The notes under the pieces are model-generated. The model was given only the letters and a program-made list of their open reading frames with translations. It did no database searches and had not been told where the DNA came from. Both the position numbers and the translations under genes were made by a program. Shown piece by piece: positions 24,538 through 32,404 of a DNA stretch of 64,000 nucleotides; position 1 is the stretch's first letter, and the number at the start of each line of letters is the position of its first letter. The stretch is from an uncultured Lachnospiraceae bacterium (GTDB lineage Bacteria; Bacillota; Clostridia; Lachnospirales; Lachnospiraceae): the NCBI GenBank assembly GCA_910584945.1, contig CAJUDY010000001.1:179322-243321 (forward strand), in the 5' to 3' direction.

Positions 24538-24566
24538 TTTACAAAGCATAAGTTTTATGCTAAAGT
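24538..24566 (+). promoter_or_regulatory. rpsO promoter
   Basis: TTTACA (24538-24543), 17-nt spacer, TAAAGT (24561-24566). The spacer is almost entirely a perfect inverted repeat (AGCATAA GTT TTATGCT). Confidence 0.65.
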
Positions 24567-24573
24567 ATGTGAG

Positions 24574-24680
24574 TGTGATTTTGAGGTCACGGATTACAGC
24601 GTGAACCCTAATATGTGAACCGTCGTTCAGGGTCCGGACACTCCGACCGTCCCTTGATGACCGGTGATTGCAGAAAATAA
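24574..24680 (+). promoter_or_regulatory. Structured rpsO leader, likely S15 autoregulation
   Basis: Over 100 nt of untranslated leader with a hairpin TCACG/CGTGA at about 24587-24604 and further GC-rich complementary parts up to the ribosome site AAGGAGG. In many bacteria S15 represses its own translation by binding such leaders; the structural class here cannot be told by eye. Confidence 0.45.
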
Positions 24681-24692
24681 GGAGGATGCAAC

Positions 24693-24959
24693 ATGATTTC
24701 CAAGGAAAAGAAGCAGGCGATTATCGCAGAATATGGACGCAGTGAGGGCGACACCGGTTCGCCGGAAGTACAGGTGGCAATCCTGACCGCAAGGATTCAG
24801 GAACTGACCGAGCATCTGAAAGTGAACAAGAAGGATCACCACTCCAGAAGAGGTCTTCTGAAGATGGTAGGTCAGAGACGCGGTATGCTGGCATATCTGA
24901 AGAAAACAGATATCGAGAGATATCGTACCTTGATTGCAAAATTAGGTCTGAGAAAATAA
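24693..24959 (+). CDS. rpsO: 30S ribosomal protein S15
   Basis: 88 aa, full length, with the family signature of S15 (FGRSEGDTGSPEVQVA-like start EYGRSEGDTGSPE, HLKVNKKDHHSRRGLL, RRGMLAYLKK and the end RYRTLIAKLGLRK). It binds 16S rRNA in the central domain early in 30S assembly. Gene order rpsO-pnp is widely conserved. A terminator and structured leader separate it from pnp. Confidence 0.98.
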   Translation: MISKEKKQAIIAEYGRSEGDTGSPEVQVAILTARIQELTEHLKVNKKDHHSRRGLLKMVGQRRGMLAYLKKTDIERYRTLIAKLGLRK

Positions 24960-24965
24960 TGGTCG

Positions 24966-24992
24966 TAAGGCGGAGTTTTTCCGCCTTATTTT
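24966..24992 (+). terminator. rpsO terminator
   Basis: Stem TAAGGCGG/CCGCCTTA with a loop mostly of T, followed by TTTT. Confidence 0.85.
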
Positions 24993-24995
24993 CGT

Positions 24996-25146
24996 GGGCG
25001 GGCTTGTAAAAGCAGACCTTTTTACAACGGACAGCTGTAGGACAACAGCGTCCCGCCTGCGGTTGTATTTTGGCAGAAGAGGCTCACCGAGACCACTGAA
25101 AAGCGCAAAGGGAGTTTGCATTTTTCAGTAGTTTCGGTATCTTCTG
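24996..25146 (+). promoter_or_regulatory. Structured pnp leader with long hairpin
   Basis: Two parts. 24996-25057: a three-way arrangement closed by GGGCGGG/CCCGCC, holding TTGTAAAA/TTTTACAA and GCTGT/ACAGC arms. 25074-25146: one long hairpin with CAGAAGA/TCTTCTG at the base, then ACCGA/TTCGGT, ACTGAAAA/TTTTCAGT and an inner GCAAA/TTTGC. pnp of enterobacteria is autoregulated through a long RNase III-cut leader hairpin; this could be an analogous element. Confidence 0.55.
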
Positions 25147-25177
25147 CTGAAAGAATCAGAATAGAAAGGAGATACAG

Positions 25178-27271
25178 ATGATGTACAAAAGTTACACAAT
25201 GGAGCTGGCGGGCAGAACCCTGCGGGTAGATATCGGCCGAGTGGCAGCTCAGGCAAACGGCGCGGCGTTTATGCGCTACGGGGATACGGTGGTGCTGTCG
25301 ACGGCCACATCCTCAGACAAACCGAGGGAGGGCATCGATTTCTTCCCCTTAAGCGTGGAATTCGAGGAGAAGCTTTATTCCGTCGGCAAAATTCCTGGAG
25401 GTTTTAATAAGAGAGAGGGCAAGGCGTCGGAGAACGCGGTGCTGACCGCCCGGGTCATCGACCGTCCCATGCGTCCGTTGTTCCCCAAGGATTACCGGAA
25501 TGACGTCACCCTCAACAATATGGTTATGAGTGTGGACCCAGAGTGCCGTCCAGAGCTGGTGGCTATGCTGGGTTCCGCCATCGCGGCGTCCATCTCGGAC
25601 ATCCCCTTTGACGGTCCCTGCGCCATGACGCAGATCGGGATGGTGGACGGGGAGTTCATCGTCAATCCGTCTCAGGAACAGTGGAAGAACGGAGACTTGG
25701 GGCTGACGGTCGCCTCCACCAAAGAAAAGGTTATGATGATCGAGGCGGGCGCCAACGAGGTGCCGGAGGACAAGATGATCGAGGCCATCTATCTGGCTCA
25801 CGGGATCAATCAGGAACTGATCGCGTTCATCGAGAAGATCATGGCGGAGGTCGGAAAGCCGAAGCACGAATATACCAGCTGCGCGGTTCCGGAGGAACTG
25901 TTCGCCGCGATCCGGGAGATTGTGCCGCCGGAAGAGATGGAAAGGGCGGTCTTTACCGACGACAAGCAGACCCGAGAGGAGAATATCCGGGTACTGACCG
26001 AGAAGCTGACCGAGGCTTTCGCGGAGAAGGAAGAGTGGCTGGAAGTGCTGGGTGAGGCGGTCTATCAGTATCAGAAGAAGACGGTTCGGAAGATGATCTT
26101 AAAGGATCACAAGCGCCCGGACGGAAGAGAGCTGACGCAGATCCGTCCTCTGGCCGCAGAGGTGGACCTGATTCCCAGAGTCCACGGTTCCGCCATGTTT
26201 ACCCGTGGACAAACCCAGATCTGCAACGTGTGTACTCTGGCGCCACTGTCTGAGCAGCAGAGAATCGACGGTCTGGATGAGAATGAAGTGAGCAAGCGCT
26301 ATATGCATCATTATAATTTCCCCAGCTACTCCGTAGGCGAGACCAAGCCGTCGAGAGGGCCGGGACGCCGGGAGATCGGTCACGGAGCGCTGGCGGAGCG
26401 GGCGCTGATCCCGGTACTTCCCACAGAGGAAGAGTTCCCCTACGCGATCCGGACCGTGTCCGAGACCTTCGAGTCCAATGGTTCTACCTCCATGGCGTCC
26501 ACCTGCGCTTCCTGTATGTCTCTGATGGCGGCGGGCGTGCCCATCAAGAAGATGGTGGCGGGGATTTCCTGCGGTCTGGTGACCGGAGACAGCGACGAGG
26601 ACTTTGTGCTTCTGACGGATATCCAGGGGCTGGAAGACTTCTTCGGCGATATGGATTTCAAGGTGACCGGTACCGACCGGGGGATCACGGCGATCCAGAT
26701 GGACATCAAGATTCACGGCCTGACCAGAGCCATTGTGGAAGGCGCTATTGCAAGATGCCGGGAGGCGCGGATGTTCATCATGGACAACTGCATGAAGCCG
26801 GCGATCGCTGAGCCGCGTCCGGAAGTGGGACCGCTGGCGCCGAAGATCATTCAGATGACCATCGATCCTCAGAAGATCGGCGATGTGGTGGGCCAGAGAG
26901 GCAAGACCATCAACGCTATCATTGAGCAGACCGGCGTGAAGATCGATATCAACGACGACGGGGCCGTATCCATCTGCGGTACGGACAAGGCGATGATGGA
27001 CAAGGCGAAGGAGATGGTCCGCATCATCACCACCGACTTCGAGGAAGGTCAGATCTTTGTCGGAAAAGTGGTCAGCATCAAAGAGTTCGGCGCATTCCTG
27101 GAGTTCGCTCCGGGCAAGGAAGGCATGGTGCATATCTCTAAGATTGCCAAGGAGCGGATCAACCGGGTGGAAGATGTTCTCACCCTGGGGGATATGGTCA
27201 AAGTGGTGTGCCTTGGCAAAGACAAGATGGGAAGGATCAGCTTCTCCATCAAGGATTGTAAGGAAAAATAA
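25178..27271 (+). CDS. pnp: Polyribonucleotide nucleotidyltransferase (PNPase)
   Basis: 697-aa enzyme that degrades RNA 3' to 5' with phosphate. It has two RNase PH-like domains (about 10-220 and 315-545), the linking helical domain, then a KH domain (about 555-615, with VGQRGKTINAIIEQTG) and an S1 RNA-binding domain (from about 625, GQIFVGKVVSIKEFGAFLEF). Length and order are complete. The first ATG is followed at once by a second (25181), either may start. It lies downstream of rpsO as usual, behind a structured leader. Confidence 0.97.
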   Translation: MMYKSYTMELAGRTLRVDIGRVAAQANGAAFMRYGDTVVLSTATSSDKPREGIDFFPLSVEFEEKLYSVGKIPGGFNKREGKASENAVLTARVIDRPMRPLFPKDYRNDVTLNNMVMSVDPECRPELVAMLGSAIAASISDIPFDGPCAMTQIGMVDGEFIVNPSQEQWKNGDLGLTVASTKEKVMMIEAGANEVPEDKMIEAIYLAHGINQELIAFIEKIMAEVGKPKHEYTSCAVPEELFAAIREIVPPEEMERAVFTDDKQTREENIRVLTEKLTEAFAEKEEWLEVLGEAVYQYQKKTVRKMILKDHKRPDGRELTQIRPLAAEVDLIPRVHGSAMFTRGQTQICNVCTLAPLSEQQRIDGLDENEVSKRYMHHYNFPSYSVGETKPSRGPGRREIGHGALAERALIPVLPTEEEFPYAIRTVSETFESNGSTSMASTCASCMSLMAAGVPIKKMVAGISCGLVTGDSDEDFVLLTDIQGLEDFFGDMDFKVTGTDRGITAIQMDIKIHGLTRAIVEGAIARCREARMFIMDNCMKPAIAEPRPEVGPLAPKIIQMTIDPQKIGDVVGQRGKTINAIIEQTGVKIDINDDGAVSICGTDKAMMDKAKEMVRIITTDFEEGQIFVGKVVSIKEFGAFLEFAPGKEGMVHISKIAKERINRVEDVLTLGDMVKVVCLGKDKMGRISFSIKDCKEK

Positions 27272-27287
27272 AGATCAAAACGGTACG

Positions 27288-27318
27288 AAGAGCGCTGCAG
27301 GAATGCGGCGCTCTTTTT
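27288..27318 (+). terminator. pnp terminator
   Basis: AAGAGCGC/GCGCTCTT stem followed by a T run. Confidence 0.88.
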
Positions 27319-27334
27319 CTGTCCAATTTTTCCG

Positions 27335-27363
27335 GTCATAAAACCTGTCCTTCTTCATATATT
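27335..27363 (+). promoter_or_regulatory. Probable sigma-E promoter of the spoIIIA operon
   Basis: GTCATAAA (27335-27342), 13-nt spacer, CATATATT (27356-27363). This is close to the sigma-E consensus (GTCATATT, 13-14 nt, CATACAAT) that drives spoIIIA in the mother cell of Bacillus. Confidence 0.65.
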
Positions 27364-27383
27364 GAGTTAAGGAGTTGGACAAC

Positions 27384-28307
27384 ATGAAATGCGAAGAGTT
27401 ATTTTCGATCTTTCCCGGTCTTCTAAAAGAGACACTGGAGGAACTGGCTTTGCCGAAAGGCCGGCTTCAGGAGATCCGTATTCGGGCCGGGCGGCCTCTG
27501 CTGGCCCTGTGCGGGAACCGGGAGTACCGGTCGAAGAGGGTTGTGAAGAAGGAAGAGATGAAAGAAATCCTGGCCTATCTGTCCAATTATTCCCTCTATG
27601 CTTATGAGGAGGAGGTAAGCCGGGGCTTTTTGTCTCTGCCGGGAGGACACCGGGTGGGGATCGCCGGCAGAACGGTACTGAAAGACGGCCGTATTCGAAC
27701 GATCACGGACGTGTCTTCTCTGAACCTTCGGTTTGCCCATGAAGTGATTGGCTGCGCGGACCGCCTTCTTCCCTGTCTGAGGGATCGGGGGCGGCTTCTG
27801 CCCACCCTGATCGCATCGGCGCCGGGACACGGAAAGACCACCCTGCTTCGGGACCTGATCCGCCAGATTTCCGACGGATACGGAGGGTATCCGGGGATGA
27901 CGGTGGGCGTGGTGGATGAGCGCTCGGAGATCGCGGGGAGCTTCCGGGGGCTTCCGGGCAACGATGTGGGGATGCGGACCGACGTGCTGGACGGCTGTCC
28001 CAAAGCGGAGGGCATGATGATGCTGATCCGCTCCATGGCCCCGAAGGTGGTGGCGGTGGATGAGATCGGTAACCGGGGGGACTTAGAAGCGCTGCTCCTT
28101 GCCATGAACTGTGGATGCATTCTTTTTTCCACCGTCCACGGCAGCAGTATGGAGGAGCTTCTGGGAAAACCAGTCCTCAGGGAGATGATCGAACTGGGAC
28201 TTTTTGAACGGTATGTCTTCTTGGACGGAACCCGGAAGCCGGGGCAGATCCGTGAAGTTCTGGGAAGGGACGGACGGGAGATTTTGGAAGGAGGGAAGAG
28301 ATGCTGA
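27384..28307 (+). CDS. spoIIIAA: Stage III sporulation protein AA (secretion ATPase)
   Basis: 307-aa ATPase related to type II/IV secretion motors. Walker A is in SAPGHGKTTLLRDL, Walker B-like VVAVDEIGN, and the arginine-rich loops are present (DERSEIAGSFRG). It powers the SpoIIIA-SpoIIQ channel linking mother cell and forespore during engulfment. ATG 27384 follows AAGGAG; the upstream TTG at 27375 is too near. First gene of spoIIIAA-AH. Confidence 0.95.
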   Translation: MKCEELFSIFPGLLKETLEELALPKGRLQEIRIRAGRPLLALCGNREYRSKRVVKKEEMKEILAYLSNYSLYAYEEEVSRGFLSLPGGHRVGIAGRTVLKDGRIRTITDVSSLNLRFAHEVIGCADRLLPCLRDRGRLLPTLIASAPGHGKTTLLRDLIRQISDGYGGYPGMTVGVVDERSEIAGSFRGLPGNDVGMRTDVLDGCPKAEGMMMLIRSMAPKVVAVDEIGNRGDLEALLLAMNCGCILFSTVHGSSMEELLGKPVLREMIELGLFERYVFLDGTRKPGQIREVLGRDGREILEGGKRC

Positions 28308-28819
28308 AGCTTCTGGGGATTCTGTGTATCCTGGCAGGGAGCACAGGAATCGGCATCCGTATGGCCGGGGAGCTGGATCTGCGAGTGGAGGAGCTGGTAA
28401 CCCTTCAGCAGCTGGTACTCTTTATCCGGGGAGAGATTCGCTATATGCATCAGCCCCTCACGGAGACCTTTGCCCACGTGGCAAAGACGGCTCCGGCTCC
28501 TTTTGCGGAATTCTTCTTCAATACGGCAAAGGAACTGGAGCAGCGCCAGGGAGGTACGGCGGGGGAGATCTGGAAGCGGAATCAGAGGGAATATCTGTCC
28601 GGCCTGCACATTGATTCCGGGGAGGCCCGGGAGTTTGAAAGACTGGGCGAACTGCTGGGGTATCTGGACGTCGAGATGCAGGTGGACACTCTGGATCATT
28701 ATCTGGAGCAGTTAAAGTTCTCCGCTGCGCAGGCAGCGGAAGCGGCAAAGGGCAAACGGAAACTGTACCGATATATGGGGGCGCTTTCCGGAGCGGCGAT
28801 GGTGATTTTGATCTTCTAA
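28301..28819 (+). CDS. spoIIIAB: Stage III sporulation protein AB
   Basis: 172-aa protein with an N-terminal hydrophobic helix (LKLLGILCILAGSTGIGI), a helical cytoplasmic or membrane-linked body (LRVEELVTLQQLVLFIRGEIRY) and a C-terminal helix ending in AAMVILIF. Resembles GspF-type secretion platform proteins. It overlaps spoIIIAA by 7 nt. Confidence 0.93.
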   Translation: MLKLLGILCILAGSTGIGIRMAGELDLRVEELVTLQQLVLFIRGEIRYMHQPLTETFAHVAKTAPAPFAEFFFNTAKELEQRQGGTAGEIWKRNQREYLSGLHIDSGEAREFERLGELLGYLDVEMQVDTLDHYLEQLKFSAAQAAEAAKGKRKLYRYMGALSGAAMVILIF

Positions 28820-28846
28820 AAGTAACGCGAAAGGCGGAGCATTACC

Positions 28847-29041
28847 ATGAGTGAACTATTGATATTTAAGATCGCGGCCGTGGGGATTCTGGTCTCCGTG
28901 CTCTCTCAGGTGCTAAAACACAGCGGCAGAGAGGAGCAGGCGTTTCTTACCAGCCTGGCAGGGCTTCTGCTGGTGCTTTTCTGGATCATTCCCTATGTAT
29001 ATGAACTGTTCCAGACCATGCAGAGACTGTTTTTGCTGTAA
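28847..29041 (+). CDS. spoIIIAC: Stage III sporulation protein AC
   Basis: 64-aa membrane protein with two hydrophobic helices (IFKIAAVGILVSVLSQVLK and FLTSLAGLLLVLFWIIPYV), the typical size and pattern of SpoIIIAC. It is a small membrane part of the feeding-tube channel. A family B repeat separates it from spoIIIAD. Confidence 0.93.
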   Translation: MSELLIFKIAAVGILVSVLSQVLKHSGREEQAFLTSLAGLLLVLFWIIPYVYELFQTMQRLFLL

Positions 29042-29045
29042 ATAA

Positions 29046-29149
29046 AAACAGCATCTGACCGAACGCAGCCCCGGAAGGATTTTACGGAACGAAGTGAGGG
29101 AAAATTCTTCCAGACGCTGGGGCGGAGTGAGGACAGATGCGGAACTTAA
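29046..29149. repeat. Intergenic repeat, family B copy 1 (inside spoIIIA operon)
   Basis: Outer stem GCATCTG (29051-29057)/CAGATGC (29134-29140). The inside can fold as CCCCGGAAGGATTTT against AAAATTCTTCC...GGGG. It ends in GCGGAACTTAAAT just before the spoIIIAD ribosome site. It shares near-identical sequence with 52829-52938, and its two ends with 54729-54765. Confidence 0.78.
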
Positions 29150-29165
29150 ATTGGGGGGGATGACG

Positions 29166-29549
29166 ATGGTGCGGGTTGCACTGCTTGGAATTGCGGGGGT
29201 TTTGATGGCCCTTCAGCTCAAGGCTTTAAAGCCGGACTATTCGGTGTATCTGTGCCTGGGCGTGAGCCTTTTGCTCTTTTCCTTTGTGGCGGAAAAGCTT
29301 ACGGTTATTCTGGAGGGACTGGAGGCCATAAAAAACTGTCTGCCTCTGAAAGCCGGATATATAGAGACGCTGATGAAGATCGTGGGGATCACGTATATTG
29401 CGGAATTCGCTTCTGATCTGTGCAAGGACGCGGGCTACCAGACGGTTGCAGGCCAGATCCAGATCTTCGGGAAACTGTCTGTACTGGCGGTGAGTATTCC
29501 CATTCTGACGGCTCTCCTGGATACGATGCAGACATTCCTGGGAGGCTGA
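29166..29549 (+). CDS. spoIIIAD: Stage III sporulation protein AD
   Basis: 127-aa membrane protein with four hydrophobic helices (ALLGIAGVLMALQLKAL, VYLCLGVSLLLFSFVA, LMKIVGITYIAEFASDLC, LSVLAVSIPILTALL), as in SpoIIIAD. ATG 29166 is 7 nt after a G-rich ribosome site; ATG 29160 in frame is also possible. The first helix and length match the family (about 129 aa). Confidence 0.92.
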   Translation: MVRVALLGIAGVLMALQLKALKPDYSVYLCLGVSLLLFSFVAEKLTVILEGLEAIKNCLPLKAGYIETLMKIVGITYIAEFASDLCKDAGYQTVAGQIQIFGKLSVLAVSIPILTALLDTMQTFLGG

Positions 29550-29555
29550 CCATAT

Positions 29556-30587
29556 ATGGAAGAGATTGACTTTGGCGAGATTCAGAAGCTTTTGGATGAA
29601 GTCCTGGGAGACGGGATGAATTTTGGCGATCTGGTAAGCGAAGGGATGCAGGGGGGAAGCCTTTTTTCCTGGAAGCGTCTGGGAGAGATTTTGCAAAAGA
29701 TTTTTCTGGAAGAACTGCTGGTACAAAAGCAGCTGTGGATGCACATCCTGATCCTGGCCATTGCGGCGGCGGTGCTTCTGCACTTCGCGGACGTCTTTCG
29801 GAATAAAAATGTGTCCCAGATCAGTTTCTGTATGATTTATATGATTCTGTTTCTTCTTCTGATTACTTCGTTTCAGAACAGTATGGGGATTGCCAGAGAG
29901 GTGCTGGGTCATATACGGGACTTTATGACGGTGCTGGCGCCTTCGTATTTTATGGCCATGACCTTCACCTCTTATGTCACCTCGGCGGGGGTCTACTATG
30001 AGTTTCTCCTGCTTTTGATCTCGATGGTGCGGTGGTTTACAGAACGGTTTCTTCTGCCCTGCATCCAGGTTTATGTGCTTCTTACGCTGGCCAATCACCT
30101 GTCAAAGGAGGAACGGCTGAGTCGGCTGACGGAGTTTATCGGGATGGTGGTGGAGTGGAGCCTGAAGGCGGTATTGGCGGCGGTGACCGGCTTTCATCTG
30201 ATCCAGGGCGTCATCACTCCGGCGGCGGATGCGTTCCGGAACACGACGGTGAGTCAGAGTATCGAGATGGTGCCTGGGGTGGGAGATATCGGCGGCTCCG
30301 TGACCGATATGGTGCTGGGGTCTGCCATGCTGATCAAGAACGGGATCGGCGCGGCGGCACTGGTGGCGCTTGTGCTGATCTGCCTGGTTCCATTATTCAA
30401 GCTGGCGGTGATCATGGCGGCCTACTATGCGCTGGCGGCCATTCTGCAGCCGGTGTCGGATGAGCGGATCACCGAGTGTCTGGGCGGTATGGGGAACGGG
30501 GTGCGGCTTTTGTTCCAGGCGGTATTTACCATACTGGTGCTGTTTCTTCTGACGATTGCGCTGACCACGGCGCTGACAGGACGGTGA
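29556..30587 (+). CDS. spoIIIAE: Stage III sporulation protein AE
   Basis: 343-aa polytopic membrane protein. After a short acidic N-terminal part, about seven hydrophobic helices follow from residue 63 on, including the conserved VLAPSYFMAMTFTS region and the C-terminal GVRLLFQAVFTILVLFLLTIAL. It is the largest membrane subunit of the channel. Relatives often begin with a signal sequence; this copy lacks one. Confidence 0.93.
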   Translation: MEEIDFGEIQKLLDEVLGDGMNFGDLVSEGMQGGSLFSWKRLGEILQKIFLEELLVQKQLWMHILILAIAAAVLLHFADVFRNKNVSQISFCMIYMILFLLLITSFQNSMGIAREVLGHIRDFMTVLAPSYFMAMTFTSYVTSAGVYYEFLLLLISMVRWFTERFLLPCIQVYVLLTLANHLSKEERLSRLTEFIGMVVEWSLKAVLAAVTGFHLIQGVITPAADAFRNTTVSQSIEMVPGVGDIGGSVTDMVLGSAMLIKNGIGAAALVALVLICLVPLFKLAVIMAAYYALAAILQPVSDERITECLGGMGNGVRLLFQAVFTILVLFLLTIALTTALTGR

Positions 30588-30597
30588 GGGAAGAGCG

Positions 30598-30831
30598 ATG
30601 GGGGAAATTTTGAATATGGTGAGGTATGTGGCGGTTTTTTACCTGCTGGAGCAGATGGTGCTGAATCTTCTGCCGGGGAAGCTCTACGAACGGTATGTGC
30701 GGTTCTATCTGGGACTCCTTTTGGTGCTTTTGCTGCTGCAGCCGGTTTTTCGGATTTTCCGCCTGACGGAGCAGATGGACGGGGCGGCGTTGGTCTATGA
30801 GCTGGAACAGGAGGTGGATGATCTGCGATGA
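30598..30831 (+). CDS. spoIIIAF: Stage III sporulation protein AF, short form
   Basis: 77-aa protein with two hydrophobic helices (MVRYVAVFYLLEQMVLNLL and FYLGLLLVLLLLQPVFRI), matching the N-terminal membrane part of SpoIIIAF. In Bacillus the protein is about 200 aa with a soluble ring-building domain, absent here. The gene is intact and overlaps spoIIIAG (ATGA), so the short form looks natural rather than broken. Confidence 0.82.
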   Translation: MGEILNMVRYVAVFYLLEQMVLNLLPGKLYERYVRFYLGLLLVLLLLQPVFRIFRLTEQMDGAALVYELEQEVDDLR

Positions 30832-31364
30832 AGGAAAAATGGAATCTGTGGAGGAAAAAGTACTGGCCTCCGGGGAAGGATAAGCTCCTGATTCTGGTGC
30901 TCTTCGGACTCCTGCTGGCGGTGATCGCGATCCCGGTGGAGGAAAAGAAAGAGGAGTCAGGGGGGCAGGAGGCAGCGTCTGCGAAAGAGCAGGCCGAGAG
31001 TCAGAGTCAAAGCTATGAAGAGCAGATGGAAGCGAAGCTTCAGGAGCTGCTTGGCGCCGTGGAAGGCGTGGGGGAAGTGAAGGTGATGCTGACCTTCGAA
31101 GGCAGCAGTGAGAAAGAGGTGGAGAAGGACGTGTCGCTCTCCGGGGAGGACGAAAGTCAGGAGACGGTCTATGAGGAACACAGCGGCAGTGAACGGACGC
31201 CTTATGTGACCTCCGAGAAGAATCCCAAGGTGGCAGGAGTGCTGGTTATTGCCCAGGGGGGAGGCAGCAGCCGCATCCGCCAGGAGATTCTGGAGGCGGC
31301 ACAGGCATTATTTGGGATTGACGCACATAAAATTAAAATAATGAAAATGGAGGGAACCAAGTGA
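30828..31364 (+). CDS. spoIIIAG: Stage III sporulation protein AG
   Basis: 178-aa protein with one N-terminal membrane helix (KLLILVLFGLLLAVIAI), an acidic Gln/Glu-rich stretch, and a C-terminal ring-building domain (LLGAVEGVGEVKVMLTFEG ... KVAGVLVIAQGG). In Bacillus SpoIIIAG forms a large ring in the intermembrane space. Overlaps both neighbours by 4 nt. Confidence 0.93.
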   Translation: MKEKWNLWRKKYWPPGKDKLLILVLFGLLLAVIAIPVEEKKEESGGQEAASAKEQAESQSQSYEEQMEAKLQELLGAVEGVGEVKVMLTFEGSSEKEVEKDVSLSGEDESQETVYEEHSGSERTPYVTSEKNPKVAGVLVIAQGGGSSRIRQEILEAAQALFGIDAHKIKIMKMEGTK

Positions 31365-32023
31365 AGCAGTTAAAAAAGCCGGTATTTAAGAAGAACCAGA
31401 TGATTATCACTGCGCTGGCAGCCATGATCGCCGTGGCCGGATACCTGAATTATTCCGGAACCAGGCTGGACGAATCTTTGCTGAGCGCCAACAGTTCAGC
31501 GGTGGAGGATACGGAGGATGCAAGCCTTGCGGAAGACATCTCAGCGGAAGATCTCTATGCGGAGGGCGAGGATGAAGAACACGCGGACATTGAAAGTCTG
31601 GATGAAGATGTGGACCTGGCAGAGGAAAACGTAGGAGAGACGGTACTTGCCAGCAGCACTATGGGCGTCGGTCTGGTGTCGGAGGCAAAGGTGACCAGAG
31701 AACAGAACCGTTCCAGGAACAAAGAGATGCTGATGGAGCTGATCAACAGCGCCAACGTTACCGATGAACAAAAGCAGGGCGCCATTGATGAGATGGTGCA
31801 GATGACGGATGCCGCAGAGAAGGAACTGGCGGCGGAGACGCTGCTGGCAGCCCAGGGCTTTGACGAGGTGGTGGTCAGCATCAGCGATTCCACTGCCGAC
31901 GTGGTGGTCAGCAGCACCCAGGTCAGCGATTCCCAGAGAGCGCAGATCGAGGACATTGTGAAGCGCAAGACCGGGATTGAGGCGGCGAACATAACCATTA
32001 CTCCGGTGACAGCGGCGGAATAA
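31361..32023 (+). CDS. spoIIIAH: Stage III sporulation protein AH
   Basis: 220-aa protein with one membrane helix (MIITALAAMIAVAGYLNY) and a C-terminal ring-building motif domain (from about 115: REQNRSRNKEMLMELIN ... VVVSSTQVSDSQRAQIEDIVKRKTG). It meets SpoIIQ across the intermembrane space. The acidic segment between helix and domain (about 45-90) is longer than usual. Last gene of the operon; family A repeat follows. Confidence 0.94.
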   Translation: MKQLKKPVFKKNQMIITALAAMIAVAGYLNYSGTRLDESLLSANSSAVEDTEDASLAEDISAEDLYAEGEDEEHADIESLDEDVDLAEENVGETVLASSTMGVGLVSEAKVTREQNRSRNKEMLMELINSANVTDEQKQGAIDEMVQMTDAAEKELAAETLLAAQGFDEVVVSISDSTADVVVSSTQVSDSQRAQIEDIVKRKTGIEAANITITPVTAAE

Positions 32024-32047
32024 AATACTACTTTTACCCTTGCGCCA

Positions 32048-32193
32048 TCCGGAGGCCCGATGCAGGCAGATCATCCTTCCAGACCCCGCTCGCGCTTAGG
32101 GAGAGGACGCAGCGGTACTAAGGGTGCAAAAGACGCACCCTAAGGACCGGCGCCTCTCATTGGGTCTTTCAGGAAAATCTGCCTGCATCAGGC
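32048..32193. repeat. Structured intergenic repeat, family A copy 2
   Basis: Same organisation as copy 1 but with compensating changes: outer stem GATGCAGGCAGAT/ATCTGCCTGCATC and inner helix TAGGGTGC-type (TAAGGGTGC/GCACCCTA). The single-stranded parts, such as CGCTTAGGGAGAGGACG and GGGTCTTTCAGGAAA, are nearly unchanged. Confidence 0.78.
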
Positions 32194-32226
32194 TGAGCGC
32201 TGGCGTGTGAAAAGATCATTTTGGAC

Positions 32227-32285
32227 TTGTAAAAGTAACAGGTATCTTATATAATGCAATTGATAATTATTATCAGTTGCATTAT
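32227..32285 (+). promoter_or_regulatory. feoAB promoter with Fur box
   Basis: TTGTAA (32227-32232), 17-nt spacer, TATAAT (32250-32255). Immediately after it lies GATAATTATTATC (32262-32274), a perfect 6-1-6 Fur box, itself the core of a nearly perfect 35-bp palindrome (32251-32285). Iron-loaded Fur bound here would block transcription start. Confidence 0.85.
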
Positions 32286-32296
32286 ATTTATGCACA

Positions 32297-32375
32297 CGGG
32301 CACCCAGAGGTAGAGAGTCAGCAAAGCTGACGGGTGCCCGGTGCGCGAGCAGAGAAGAGGAATCTTCTCTGCTCG
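32297..32375 (+). promoter_or_regulatory. Two strong hairpins in the feoA leader
   Basis: Hairpin 1 pairs CGGGCACCC with GGGTGCCCG. Hairpin 2 pairs CGAGCAGAGAAGA (32346-32358) with TCTTCTCTGCTCG (32363-32375) around a four-base loop. No T run follows, so these are not ordinary terminators; they may stabilise the message or attenuate. Confidence 0.55.
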
Positions 32376-32404
32376 ATGAGAACATACGGATGATGGAGGT
32401 TTCT

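Noticed and set aside
26099..27133. 344-codon minus-strand frame
   Set aside because: Fully antisense to pnp, a clearly conserved gene; no recognisable motifs.
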